Assembly: GCF_050947875.1 (NCBI RefSeq)
Contig: NC_134569.1
Location: forward strand, 265,341,600 to 265,405,599
Direction of reading: 5' to 3'
DNA: 64,000 nt
From: Dermacentor variabilis
Lineage: Eukaryota > Arthropoda > Arachnida > Ixodida > Ixodidae
A program made the position numbers and the translations under genes. This document shows positions 33,911-43,975 of this stretch, piece by piece. The notes under the pieces are model-generated. The model worked only from the letters and a program-made list of their open reading frames with translations, was not told where the DNA came from and searched no databases. How positions within the stretch are numbered: the stretch's first letter is position 1; every line of letters begins with the position of its first letter.

Positions 33911-35151
33911 TCAGCGTCCGTAAAAGGGTTTCAGACGCCCCACGTGGACCACTTCAGATCGTGCGCGGCGCCGCTGTGATTGCGAAATTCCGTCTGGCAC
34001 GACCTCATAGTGCCGTGCGCCAATACGTCGAATGACGTTGTAGGGTCCGAAATAGCGGCGCAATAGTTTCTCACTTCGTCCTCGTCGGCGTATGGGGCCC
34101 ATACCCAAACACGGTCGCCGGGCTGGTACTCGGCGAAGCGCCGTCGGAGGTTGTAGTGTCGGCTGTCGGTGCGCTGCTGGTTCTTGATCCGTAGGTGGGC
34201 GAGCTGTCGAGCTTCTTCGGCGCGCTGGAGATAGCTAGCGACGTCCACATTCTCTTCGTCAGTTACGTGCGGCAGCATGGCGTCGAGCGTCGTCATCGGG
34301 TTACTGCCGTAAACCAGCTTGAATGGCGTGATCTGTGTTGTTTCTTGCACCGCGTGTTGTAAGCGAATGTTACGTACGGCAGGACGGCATACCAGGTCTT
34401 GTGTTCAACGCCGACGTACATCGACGTACTATCGACGACGTACACCGACGACGTACTATCGACGTACATCGACGACGTACTAGCATGTCGGCGAGGGTCA
34501 TATTCAGCCGCTCCGTAAAACTATTCGTCTGAGGGTGGTAGGCCGTTGTCCTCCTGTGCCTTGTCTGACTGTATTTCAGAATGGCTTGGGTGAGCTCCAC
34601 TGTAAAGGCCGTTGCTCTGTCGGTGATGAGGACTTCTGGGGCGCCATGTCGCAGAAGGATGTTTTCGAGAAAGAATTTCGCCACTTCGGCTGCGCTACCT
34701 TTCGACAGTGCTTTAGTTTCAGTGAAGCGAGTGAGGTACTCCGTCGCCACGAAGATCCACTTATTTCCCGTTATTCACGTCGGAAAAGGTCCCAGCAAGT
34801 CCATCCAGATCTGCTGGAATGGTCGGCAAGGAGGCTCGGTAGGCTGTAGTGATACGGCTGGCCTTGTCGGTGGTGTCTTCCGTCGCTGATAGTCTCGGCA
34901 TGTTCTGACATAACGGACGACGTCGACAGACAAGCGCGGCCAATAATACGTTTCTTGTATTCTTGTGTCCGGGAAAATCCGAAGTGTCCAGCGGTCGGAT
35001 CATCATGTAGGGCGTGCAATACTTCTGGACGAAGTCCTGACGGGACAATAAGAAGGTAGTTGGCACGAATTGGTGAGAGGTCCTTCTTCACGAGTAGATT
35101 GTTTTGACGCGTGAAGGAAGATAATCCGCGGTTAAATGCCCTGGGGAACAC
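33911..35151 (-). pseudogene. Integrase of gypsy-2
   Basis: Zinc-binding N-terminus near 35030 (LHDDPTAGHFGFSR) and 34900 (CPRLSATEDTTDKA, degraded), core from 34750 (ATEYLTRFTETKALSKGSAA, LITDRATAFTVELTQ with the middle Asp, NSFTERLNMTLADM with the Glu). Then a minisatellite expansion (34419-34481) inside the core. The C-terminal part near 34110 has FGPYNVIRRIGARHYEVVP and VHVGRLKPFYGR, a GPY/F module. The first acidic block is frameshifted (about 34790). Confidence 0.83.
34419..34481 (+). repeat. CGACGTAC minisatellite inside gypsy-2 integrase
   Basis: Alternating CGACGTAC and CGACGACGTAC-like units replace about 8 bp found at the same place in gypsy-3 (57635-57650). Translated on the coding strand as repeats of VRRRCTS. 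Confidence 0.82.
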
Positions 35152-35186
35152 GTCTGTGTGCCATTACATATATTCGACGAGGCCTT

Positions 35187-35720
35187 TTAGCTCCGGGTCT
35201 GCCCCTTGCTGTTAGCGAAGTCTTCCGCGCTTATCATTCCAAGGAAGGCGTCGTCATTCTTGTCATCTTGCGGCGGCGGGTCAATGAGGGCACGTGATAG
35301 GCAATCGGCATCGGAGTGTTTTCGTCCGGACTTGTAGGTTACAGTGATGTCGTATTCTTGTAGTCTGAGGCTCCGACGCGCCAGTCGTCCAGAAGGATCC
35401 TTTATATTCGCTAGCCAACACAACACTGGTGGTCAGCCATAAAGATAAGGGCGAAATTTAGGTGTAGCCTAAACGATGGCGAGGCATTCTTTTTCGGTCG
35501 TAGAATAGTTGCCTTCCGCTTTTGATAGCGACCGGCTAACGTAAGCTATCACCTGTTCGACTCCGTTTCTCATCTGGACTAGAACAGCACCTAGGCCTAG
35601 GCTACTGGCGTCGGTATGGATTTCTGTGTCGGCGTACTGGTCGAAGTGCGCAAGTACCGGCGGCGACTGCATGCGTCGTTTGAGTTCTTCAAATGCGTCG
35701 GCCTGCGGCGTTTCGAACTT
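35187..35720 (-). pseudogene. RNase H domain of gypsy-2
   Basis: HTDASSLGLGAVLVQMRNG near 35620 and [21 protein letters not shown] near 35500 hold the catalytic Asp and Glu; the frame stops near 35469 and resumes in another frame with [21 protein letters not shown] near 35400 and [12 protein letters not shown] near 35300. Confidence 0.82.
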
Positions 35721-36924
35721 GAACCCAACATCACATTTAGTTAGACGTGTCAACGGCTCGGCGATGCGTGAAAAGTCCTTGACAAAGCGCCTGTAGTAGG
35801 CACACATGCCAAGGAATCTACGCACTGCCTTCTTGTTGATGGGTTGCGGGAACTGTGCGATGGCTGCTGTCTTTTTTTTTGGCTTTTTCCGGCATTTGCA
35901 AAGCGGCATTTTTCCGGCTTCAGAGTAAGCCCTGATGACTTGATGGCCTCTAGTATTATCGCAAGCTGCCTGAGGTCATCGTCGAAATTTCCGGCGAAGA
36001 CGACGACGTCATCCAAATAAACGAGACAGGTCTGCCACTTCAATCCTGCTAACACCGTGTCTATCACGCGTTGGAACGTTGCAGGCGCCGAGCGCAGTCC
36101 GAATGGCATAACCTTGAACTCTTGGAGGCCGTCTGGGGTGATGAAGGCCTTCTTTTTGCGATCTCTTTCGTCGACTTCTATTTGCCAATAGCCAGACTTG
36201 AGGTCCATCGACGAGAAGTATTTAGCGTTGCAGAGCCGATCTAATGCATCATCTATTCGTGGAAGGGGGTATACGTCCTTCTTCGTGATCTTGTTCGGAT
36301 GACGATAATCGACGCAGAAACGTAGGGTTCCGTCCTTTTTCTTTACCAGGACAACAGGCGATGCCCACGGGCTTTTAGACGGCTGGATGATGTCGTTGCG
36401 CTGCATTTCGTCGACTTGTTCTCTTATAGCTGCAAGTTCTCGCGGTGAAACTCGGTAAGGGCTCTGGCGGAGTGGTCGAGCGCACTCCTCGGTGATTATG
36501 CGATGCTTGGCGACTGGTGTTTGTCGGATCCTCGATGAAGTCGAAAAGCAGCCTTTGTATTGTCGGAGCAGACTTTTGAGCTGCTGTTGCTTAATCACGG
36601 GGAGACTTGGATTAATGTCGCAGTCTGGTTCGGGAACCATCGTCGTCGGGGTAGATGCGGCGGAATCCGAGAGGACAAACGCAATACTGGTTTCCAGAAT
36701 TTCCTCGATGTACGCGATCGTCGTGCCCTTGTTGATGTGCTTGAACTCCTGGCTGAAGTTTGTCAGCAACACTTCAGCTTTCCCTTCATGCAGTCGAGCG
36801 ATCCCGCTTGCGACGCAAATTTCACGGTCTAGCAGTAGACGTTGGTCGCCTTCGATGACGCCTTCTACGTCAGCGGGTGTTTCGGTGCCGACCGAAATAA
36901 TAATGCTGGAGCGAGGTGGGATGC
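35721..36924 (-). pseudogene. Reverse transcriptase of gypsy-2
   Basis: A long open frame from 36952 down to about 35880. Blocks: ECARPLRQSPYRVSPRELAA, SPWASPVVLVKKKDGTLRFC, DVYPLPRIDDALDRLCNAKY, SSMDLKSGYWQIEVDERDR, MPFGLRSAPATFQRVIDT, LVYLDDVVVFAGNF with the catalytic YLDD. After KPEKCRFA, about 80 bp present in gypsy-3 (encoding LGHVFSKAGVRQDPQNT-like sequence) are lost and replaced by a T-rich stretch near 35870-35900, shifting the frame into the connection domain. Confidence 0.88.
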
Positions 36925-37455
36925 TCACTTGATCTTCGTGAGCATCCCACAATCGTGAGCTTCGAGCACAATCAAGGCGTGGTGCCTACGAGGGCTCTCC
37001 GGTAGTATCGCTTTATCTTGCGACAGCGTTATTGACATCGACTTCAGGTCGATGATTGCGCCGTGTTGTTTAAGGAAGTTTATGCCGAGAATGACGTCTC
37101 GTGAACACTGCTGGAGGATAACGAAGGTGGCAGGGTAAGTCCGGTCATGAACGGTTATTCTTGCCGTGCAGATTCCAGTCGGCGTAATGAGGTGTCCTCC
37201 AGCGGTCCGAATTTGGAGGCCCTCCCATGCAGTCTTAACCTTCTCCAACTGGGCGGCGATGTGTAGACTCATTACGGAGTAATCGGCCCCTGTGTCGACT
37301 AAGGCAGTGACTGCGTGGCCTTCGAGAAGTACGTCGAGGTCGGTGGTTCTTCGTCTGGCGTTGCAGTTGGGTCTTGGCGTTGGATCACTGCTGCGTCGTG
37401 TTGAACTGACGCTGGCACGTCGCGTCGTCAAGTCGTCTTTCTTCGGTGTAGTCAT
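36925..37455 (-). pseudogene. Protease of gypsy-2
   Basis: 176 codons in one frame. GHAVTALVDTGADYSVMSLH near residue 50 contains the DTGA active site; VILQQCSRDVILGINFLKQH near residue 125 is the conserved C-terminal block. Intact as a domain, but the surrounding polyprotein is frameshifted. It overlaps the RT frame start by about 28 bp. Confidence 0.85.
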
Positions 37456-38952
37456 GGCTTCCTGACTTTGTCGGGACGGCGGAGTGTCGTCATTAGGTCG
37501 TCGAGATGGTTACTTCGTCGTCTTCGTCGGCGGCGGAGGATCTTCGTCAGTTCGACGAACAGCAACCGCACCTCCATAGGTTGCTGCTTTTAGTTTTGCG
37601 GATATGGGCTGGCTGACCGGCCCCGTGCTGGGCCAGTGTAAGGTCGGCGCTGCGGCGAGAGGTAGCGGCCTGGGGATGGCGAACGCGACGGTCATCGAGA
37701 GCTCCACTGAGTAGCGGCAACACAGTCGGCGATATCGCGAGGGCGTTAATCTTGCGGCGGGCGCGGAGCATTGACGGCGAATCCTCGCGGTCCCATCTCC
37801 CGGTATGGGCATCGGCGATACACATGGCCCGCTCCTCCGCAGTGATAGCAGAGCCGGCGGGGGTCGGGGGCTCGCCAAATGTCCGTCTTCCTCGCGTAGG
37901 TGCGCTGGGCGACGGGTGGGCTTGCTGGCGGCGGCGGCGGACGACGGAATTGCCTCATTGCAGGGCCCTGGCGTGGTCGCGGAAGGGGACCTTGACGGCG
38001 TGTGACGGCGGCGTATGTCATCGCTTCTGGCTGGGGCTGGGGTACTTGTGGTTGCAGCTCGGTAACTCCAAGCGATCGGTGCACCTCTTCTATCACGATG
38101 TCGGCGTTCGAAGCCACTTGGGGCTGCGAGGAAGGCAGGACCTTGCGCAGTTCTTCGCGCACAATGGCCCTGATGGTCTCCTGAAGGTCGTCGGAACCCA
38201 TTCCTTGGGTGGCGTACTGCTGCGTGAGCCTCTGGTGGTTATAGTGCCGGGTGCGCATCTCCAGAATTTTCTCGATCGTTGATGCCTCTGCAGAAAACTC
38301 AGCTACGGTTTTCGGCGGGTTACGAATAAGTCCGGCGAAAAGTTCTTGCTTGACGCCCCGCATCAGGAAGCGGACTTTTTTCTCATCTGACATTTCCGGG
38401 TCGGCATGCCGAAAAAGACGCGCCATCTCCTCCGTGAAGATCGCGATCGTCTCGTTTGGCAGCTGCACTATGGTTTCTAGTAGTGCTTGAGCTCGCTCTT
38501 TTCGCACGACGCTTGTAAACGTCTGAAAGAAGCCGCTTCGGAACAGGTCCCACGTCGTTAAGGTGCCTTCTAGATACTCGAACGAGGTCCTGGCGGCATC
38601 TGTCAGTGCGAAATTGACATGCCGCAGCTTGTCGTAGCTGTCCCAACTGTCAAACGTAGCGACCCTTCCAGCTTTCCGGGTCCTCAAATGTGGAACCGCG
38701 GAACATCGGTGTTTGCCTGGGCTCCTGCAGAACTATTAGGCCTGCTCCGGCTGCCATTGGGGCTGTCTTCTTGGTCGTCTGTGGACGAGCTACTCTGACG
38801 ATCTTCTTGGTCGTTTCTGGTAGAATTCGGTGTTCTGGGGGCAGCTGCTGTAGCCGGCGGCTTGCTCGATGTTCCGGGATGGCGCTGGTGTTGTCTTTGC
38901 GGTCCGGGCTTGGATTACGGCTTGTAGGGGGCGTCCGGTACATGAAGATAAA
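37456..38952 (-). pseudogene. gag of gypsy-2
   Basis: Main frame 37746-38687 (313 codons): capsid-like region (LRHVNFALTDAARTSFEYLE, LPNETIAIFTEEMARLFRHA, MSDEKKVRFLMRGVKQELF), a Pro-rich basic stretch (RPRQGPAMRQFRRPPPPPAS) and a CCHC zinc knuckle (LCYHCGGAGHVYRRCP, CX2CX4HX4C). The N-terminus lies in a second frame (38690-38952: RRLQQLPPEHRILP). Binds and packages element RNA. 37456-37745 is the spacer to protease, with frame changes. Confidence 0.85.
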
Positions 38953-38964
38953 GCACCTCCACCA
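38953..38964 (-). promoter_or_regulatory. Primer-binding site of gypsy-2
   Basis: The minus strand reads TGGTGGAGGTGC, two bases inside the 5' LTR; same 12-mer as in gypsy-1. Likely primed by tRNA-Ala, judged from the ACCTCCACCA end. Confidence 0.65.
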
Positions 38965-38966
38965 GA

Positions 38967-39383
38967 TGTCACGTGGTGGTGACGTTAAGGACACAGTAGT
39001 AATACTGTGAAAGGGAAAACTATATTTTATTGGGCGAACCTGTGCCCACAAAACAGGCTACACTTATAGTACAACGAGAGCGGCGAACACAGTCGGCGAT
39101 CCTCGAAAAATCTGATCAGCGGGTCAAGCGCGTCGGCTTTTATAGATCAATCGTCGAATGTTCCAGACTAATCGCTGGGACCCGCACGCCTTCCACAAAG
39201 TTCTACACTATTCGCGTCGCGCATACATGCAATCAGATTACACAAGTTGCGGTGAAAGACAGTGTACGGAACCATCGATAAATTCCAGAAACTTCTTTTA
39301 CATGCACGCGCGTCCTGCGCGGCGCGATAACATTTGTTAGGCGGCCAAGCCTGGTTGCCCGATAAAGATAAGTACACGTGTCA
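38967..39383 (-). repeat. 5' LTR of gypsy-2
   Basis: 417 bp, pair of 33396-33813, followed by ATAT (39384-39387). Would contain the promoter and transcription start. Confidence 0.93.
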
Positions 39384-39445
39384 ATATGGAATACGAGCTC
39401 TCTTCAAATCTGAGTTTAATTTGTTGCGAACTTTTTGTATTCATT

Positions 39446-40480
39446 TTATAGAGGCATGTCTCTTAGTTTAATGAAGTTATGGTATAGTTTATCTCGTTCT
39501 CTAATTCTATTGTAAAGATCTCTGTTAATCCATTGTTTCCTGAGTTTCCTGTGCCTTTTGTAGTATTGCAGTGGGAAGGCAGCAGCACAGCAGTTCTTTA
39601 CATGTTGTAGGAGCAGATCATACGATACGCTAGGCTTTTGGTCACTGTACACATCACTCCAGTCGATACTTTCAATATTAGCATGAAAAGTCGACAAGGC
39701 ATTGCTATTGAAGGAGCTATTTGCAACAGGAGCATCGTTAACATTTTTTTCTTTCTTTGTCGTAGGGAAAAAATAAAACACTAATAAATGATTGCTCAGA
39801 TCAGTTGTTAGCACACTAGCATTGACGTCATTTCTATCATGGTTAGTGATACATAGGAATAGTAGAGTTTCACTTACAGTTGTTATTCTGGTAGGTAATT
39901 TTATTAAGTTTGGGCACGAGAATGACTCAACGATATCTAAAAATTGTCTACCATGTGGGCTAAGCATTACCAGATCAATATTAAAATCGCCAACAAGGAC
40001 AATACGCAAATTTCTTAAGGACGCATATTCAAAAACCGAAGTTATAAATTAAAAAAATTCTTTCGTATCCCCTGATGGGGTACGATACACTGAGGCAATC
40101 AGAGATGTTACACAATGAACGGCAACAGATTTATAATGTGCGCAAACACAACAAAATTGAGGAACCATCTGATATGATATCTTCTTTGATATATAATGAC
40201 ACTCCACCACGCCTGCGATTCTCTCTATACACACCTTCATGTTTGTATCCTACGAAAATACTACATCGAACGCACATGAGTACCAGGTCTCAGTAAAGGC
40301 CAAAAAATGAAACGTATGATCTAATGAATCAAGCAGCACATCAGGTTCTTTATTTCTTAGACTGCGTATGTTTGAGTGGAAAATCGGCATTCTTTCCCGC
40401 TTCTCAAAAGAGGGACACTGCACAAGAGATTTAAAAGATTCAGCACGATGATATATGGCTTCATGTAAGATAGCCATAGC
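39446..40480 (-). pseudogene. Endonuclease domain of NLTR-F ORF2
   Basis: Begins near 40400 (FHSNIRSLRNKEPDVLLDSL, AFTETWYS), has ASVYRTPSGDTKEFF near 40070, RIVLVGDFNIDLVML near 39995 with the GDFN metal site intact, IKLPTRITTVSETLLFL and LTTDLSNHLLVFYFF (SNH replaces SDH). The basic linker HRKLRKQWINRDLYNRIRER ends at the gypsy-2 insertion. Three frame pieces. Confidence 0.82.
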
Positions 40481-40530
40481 AGTAACATTAGCAATTGAAC
40501 TAATGCAAAAGATAAAAGAACAGAAGTCAT

Positions 40531-41473
40531 TCAGCGAATCTTATCAAGGTCGCTTTCACAGTTAATGCACAGTGCTCGATGACCAGGCACCTTGTGCACA
40601 AAAAACTTGCCATTTTTGTACCACGCGAACCAATAATGACGCTCCTCAGCTGTTGCTTTCATTATCCAGAGAAGTTTCTTGTTCTGTGGCGTCAGATTGT
40701 CAAGAAAATACACGCCAGAATTAGCGGTTTTTAATTCAGCTTTCTTAGCCGTCCATTGATCACATGTGACACCTGATGCGAAACGGACGAGCACGACAGG
40801 AACTTTACCAGCTTTTGGCGGCAGTCTATGCACGCCTTCGGCTTCGGAGCTAGTCAATCCAGGAAGGGTAAGCTTAGTTGCTATATAATTCAGCTTCCCG
40901 AGCAAATTTTCATCCTGGGTGACAGGTAAGTCATGCATTTGAACATTTTGTCGCCTGCTGTATTGCTCTAGGGCATTGACTTGCTTTTGCAACTCAAGAA
41001 CGTTCACGCTCGTGTTAGATGTCCCAACGGAATCTGCCCTTTCTGTAAGGGCAGCTATTTCACTTGATTGCTTTTGCATTTAAGCAAAGCACTGAATCAT
41101 ATTGATCAGACAAATACTGAACAGACAGCTCCAATTTCTCTACTCTGTTCTTTAATACTATTAGTGAATCTACCTTGCTTTGTATGCCAAGCATTTGGGC
41201 TAGCTTCTTATTGATTTCAATAAGTATTTTCTCGTAGGCCAATTTATGCTCGCCGGTGCGGCTCTTTCCACCACGTGCCCTTCGGGCCGCCAAAACAGGG
41301 GATGTCTGACACTTCCATGGTTTCTTTGCGGCATCGTCTTTTTTGAAGGTCGTCTTGCTCACACCCGAGCATGCTCCCAGGTGATAGCCATATTTGCATA
41401 CTGAGTAGGTTGGATATGTGCCACTATCTAGGACTGGATCAAAATAAACTAGGCAGGCATCGGACTCGGACAT
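40531..41473 (-). pseudogene. NLTR-F ORF1 with PHD-like finger
   Basis: N-terminal 137 codons (41060-41473): finger-like YSVCKYGYHLGACSGVS and PWKCQTS, with some Cys lost, then a basic hinge and a coiled coil (LIVLKNRVEKLELSVQYLSD). A stop near 41060 separates it from the second part (40531-41079): coiled coil VLELQKQVNALEQYSRRQNV, then VHRLPPKAGKVPVVLVRFAS and WYKNGKFFVHKVPGHRALCI. One stop or frameshift from being continuous, so among the better kept ORF1s here. Confidence 0.8.
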
Positions 41474-41918
41474 ATCAAAGAGAGCAAGATCAAAGGCTCA
41501 CGGTAACAGAGGTCGTTGAAAGGAAGCTACAATGATCACCAACAGGAACCTAATGCAACAGCGGCGGTGGCAGTGGCGGACAACGACAATCTTAGGTGCA
41601 GAGACAGTGCACACCTACCGAAAAGTCAGTCGATAGGGGTTAGTCACGAGCTGACTATTCGCGTCGCCACCACCGCTGAGCAAATGGTCCTCCGGTGTCT
41701 GAATAGCGCCTTTTGTAGAAGCGTTTCGGTGACCTAGTTCACGTTGGGGGCGCTGTCGATTATTGATACGGCTCGCGGATTCTTGATAAGGCATTGAAGA
41801 AGTGAACGGGGCAGCAGGCGCCGATCGGCAACCACACTTGTGCAGTAATCTGTAAAGTCAGTCGATAGGGGTTAGTCACGAGCTGACTGTTTTCGTCACC
41901 ACCACCGCTGAGCAAATG
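41474..41918 (-). repeat. 5' UTR of NLTR-F with terminal direct repeat
   Basis: 41622-41686 and 41854-41918 are 65-bp copies with about 5 mismatches (period 232 bp). The outer copy forms the 5' end, CATTTGCTCAGCGGTGG on the minus strand. No gene. Confidence 0.82.
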
Positions 41919-42466
41919 CCAAACTATATGTTAGGCATGCACATGCAGCTCTTAGCAATACGCGCAAGTCGTTTTCTGCCAAATCACGGGATAGGCACGC
42001 ACATGCTGCCCTTGGCAGCTAGTGCACGTGGTTTTCTGCCAAGCTAAGTGCTATGCACGCGCATGCTGCTTTATTCAGCGTGCGCACGTGGTTTTCTGCC
42101 AAACCACTTGGTAAGCACGCACATGCAGTTTTTGTTAGCGCGTGCACGTTTTCTGCCAAACCACGTGCTAAGCATGTCCATGCTGCTTTTCACAGCGCGC
42201 GCACGTTGTTTTCTCCTAACCACGTGCTAAGCATGCACATGCTGCTCTCGGCAACGCACGCACGTGGTATTCCGCCAAACCACGCTTTAAGCACGCACAT
42301 GCTGCTTTTGGCTGCGCACATGGTTTTCCGCGCGCTAAGCCCAAGTGCTTAGCGCGCGGATGCTGGTTTTGGCAGCGCGCGCACATTACTGCCAAACCAT
42401 GTGCTAAGCATGCACATGCAGCTTTGGCAGCGCGCGCACGTCGACGTTCTGCCAAAACCATGTGAT
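41919..42466 (+). repeat. Satellite block 5
   Basis: About nine monomers, including one with an inverted GCGCTAAGCCCAAGTGCTTAGCGCGC palindrome near 42332-42357. Ends at CCATGTGAT where NLTR-A2 begins. Confidence 0.9.
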
Positions 42467-43975
42467 CACTTTGGCACCACTCTGGCAGCAGCGGTAACGA
42501 ACCTGGCAGACTGGTTCTACGTAGATTCTTCGACCGCGCTTGTGTCTCCGGCGGTATTCTTTTTGGAGCTACCTAACCTTTTCGTCTTTCGTGCTACATC
42601 GTTCCAGTGTTAACTACACGTGCGGATTCCTCAGCCTGGCTGCTATCTGCAGCTGATAGCGTCGACGATATATACCACGGTGGGCCACTGCCGTCCCAAA
42701 TCATGGCTATAAAAGCCGCCCACTGGGAAGACAACGACACTTCGGCAGCAGCGGTAGTAAACCTGGAACATTGGCTTACATTCCCCTGTTCTACGGAGGA
42801 TAGTCCACGCCTTGTAACATTTGCTCTTTAGTTCATTTCATGTTATCTACTCTACCGTTGCTGCCACTCGAGTCTCCTTCCCTGTGTTTCCGTATCCTGT
42901 TCCCATGGAAACTCTAGGCACCTGTGGCTCCTGCAATAAAGCTGTTAGGTCAGATGAAATGTCTGTGTCATGTGGTGAATGTAAGGGGTTCTTCCACATT
43001 GGGACATGTGCTGGCTTATCGCATAAACAATATAAGAAAAAATCTAAATCGGCTAAAGAAAAGTGGACTTGCCCTGCATAGGGAAGGGAAGGATAGGATA
43101 AGGATAGGGAAGGCTCAAGCGGGAAGTCGTCAGCTGATGAACTAACTGACATAGGGTCGCTTTTAGCGAACATAAGCCAAAAGTTGGATGAGTTGTTGCC
43201 GTTTAAAGAGGCTGTGCCACGCATTGAGCTGTCGGTGGAACTAATGTGTGAGAGGTATGACGCGCTCTTGGCAGAATCGGCCGCGCAAGAAAAGGACACG
43301 AGAAAAATCCGGAAAAGGCTTGAACACCTTGAACAGAGCTCTCATGCTAGTGACGATGCGAAAAAGAAGTTAGAGGCGGATCTAAATGAGCTGGAATGGA
43401 GAAACCTGAGGTTAAACCTAAAAATTTATAGTGTTAGTGCTGCTGACAAGGAAAATTCTCTTGCCACATTGATTAAAGTCCCTGTACTTAGTGAAACCAC
43501 TGTCACTGCCATTCACTGCCTTCCATGCAAAGTGGGCCGCATACCTTGTATATTTTTGAGGTATCAGGTAATCTGTTCGAGACCAGTGGCTGGACAGCCG
43601 CTCAAAGCTGAGGGAAAAGAAATCCAAGGTGTTCTTTCAAGAAAACAACCAGTTACAGCCGGCAACTGCTTCGAGACGCTAAAGACTGGGCGAAAGTGAA
43701 TGGGTACTCATTCACGGGGCAGAGGAATGGAAAGATCTTGCTGCGAAAGACCGAGTACGACTCTGTGATCGTAGGGCGTCACAGATCAGACTTTCCTTCC
43801 TGAGCCTGCTCTCTTGTGAGCGTACTGAAGTTGATCTTTTCCGCTTTAAGGTGGCTACTGACAGTCCCTTCATTCCGCACCAGGTAGATATTTTGTCTCA
43901 AATCAACATGCTGGTACATTGAAGTATCTTCACCCTAATGTTCCTTCGCTCCATAACAAAGAAACAGATTTAGAT
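42467..43975 (+). mobile_element. NLTR-A2, 5' fragment of the NLTR-A family
   Basis: Contains 5' UTR, ORF1 and the first 20 codons of the ORF2 endonuclease, then stops at 43975 with satellite on both sides. It supplies the family 5' end that is missing from NLTR-A1. In the 5' UTR a motif GGCAGCAGCGGTA occurs at 42484 and 42744 (period 260 bp) within a weakly conserved repeat. Losing the 3' end is not what target-primed reverse transcription leaves, so a later deletion or array exchange probably removed it. Confidence 0.82.
42905..43801 (+). pseudogene. NLTR-A2 ORF1 with PHD-like finger
   Basis: ATG at 42905. Residues 6-58: CGSCNKAV, SVSCGECKGFFHIGTCAGLS and WTCPA give a complete C4-H-C3 finger. 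A stop at 43079-43081 ends the frame. It continues at 43184-43699 in another frame with ELSVELMCERYDALLAESAA (coiled coil), WRNLRLNLKIYSVSAADKEN and VTAIHCLPCKVGRIPCIFLR, then the C-terminal YDSVIVGRHRSDFPS in a third frame up to the stop near 43801. Confidence 0.8.

Larger units (their letters stand above)
33396..39383 (-). mobile_element. gypsy-2, complete-length Ty3/gypsy retrotransposon (5.99 kb)
   Basis: LTRs 33396-33813 and 38967-39383 with TGTCACG...CGTGTCA ends, 4-bp ATAT target duplication, primer-binding site, gag with zinc knuckle, protease, RT, RNase H, integrase, polypurine tract. It sits in NLTR-F between the endonuclease and RT regions. The LTRs differ at about 27 of 418 sites by my count (about 6%). 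All domains are present but the pol frame is interrupted by frameshifts, one deletion and one minisatellite expansion. Related to gypsy-3 (near identical where they overlap) and more distantly to gypsy-1. Confidence 0.92.
39384..41918 (-). mobile_element. NLTR-F, 5' half
   Basis: Continues NLTR-F beyond gypsy-2: endonuclease, ORF1 with PHD-like finger, 5' UTR with a 65-bp direct repeat, 5' end at about 41918 followed by satellite. Together with 31238-33395 the element is about 4.7 kb, full-length for the family. Confidence 0.85.

Noticed and set aside
36492..36932. 146-codon plus-strand frame
   Set aside because: Exact antisense of the gypsy-2 RT N-terminal region; a shadow frame.
42332..42357. 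Perfect palindrome GCGCTAAG...CTTAGCGC as a regulatory site
   Set aside because: Occurs once and is explained by a variant monomer step; no reason to assign a role.
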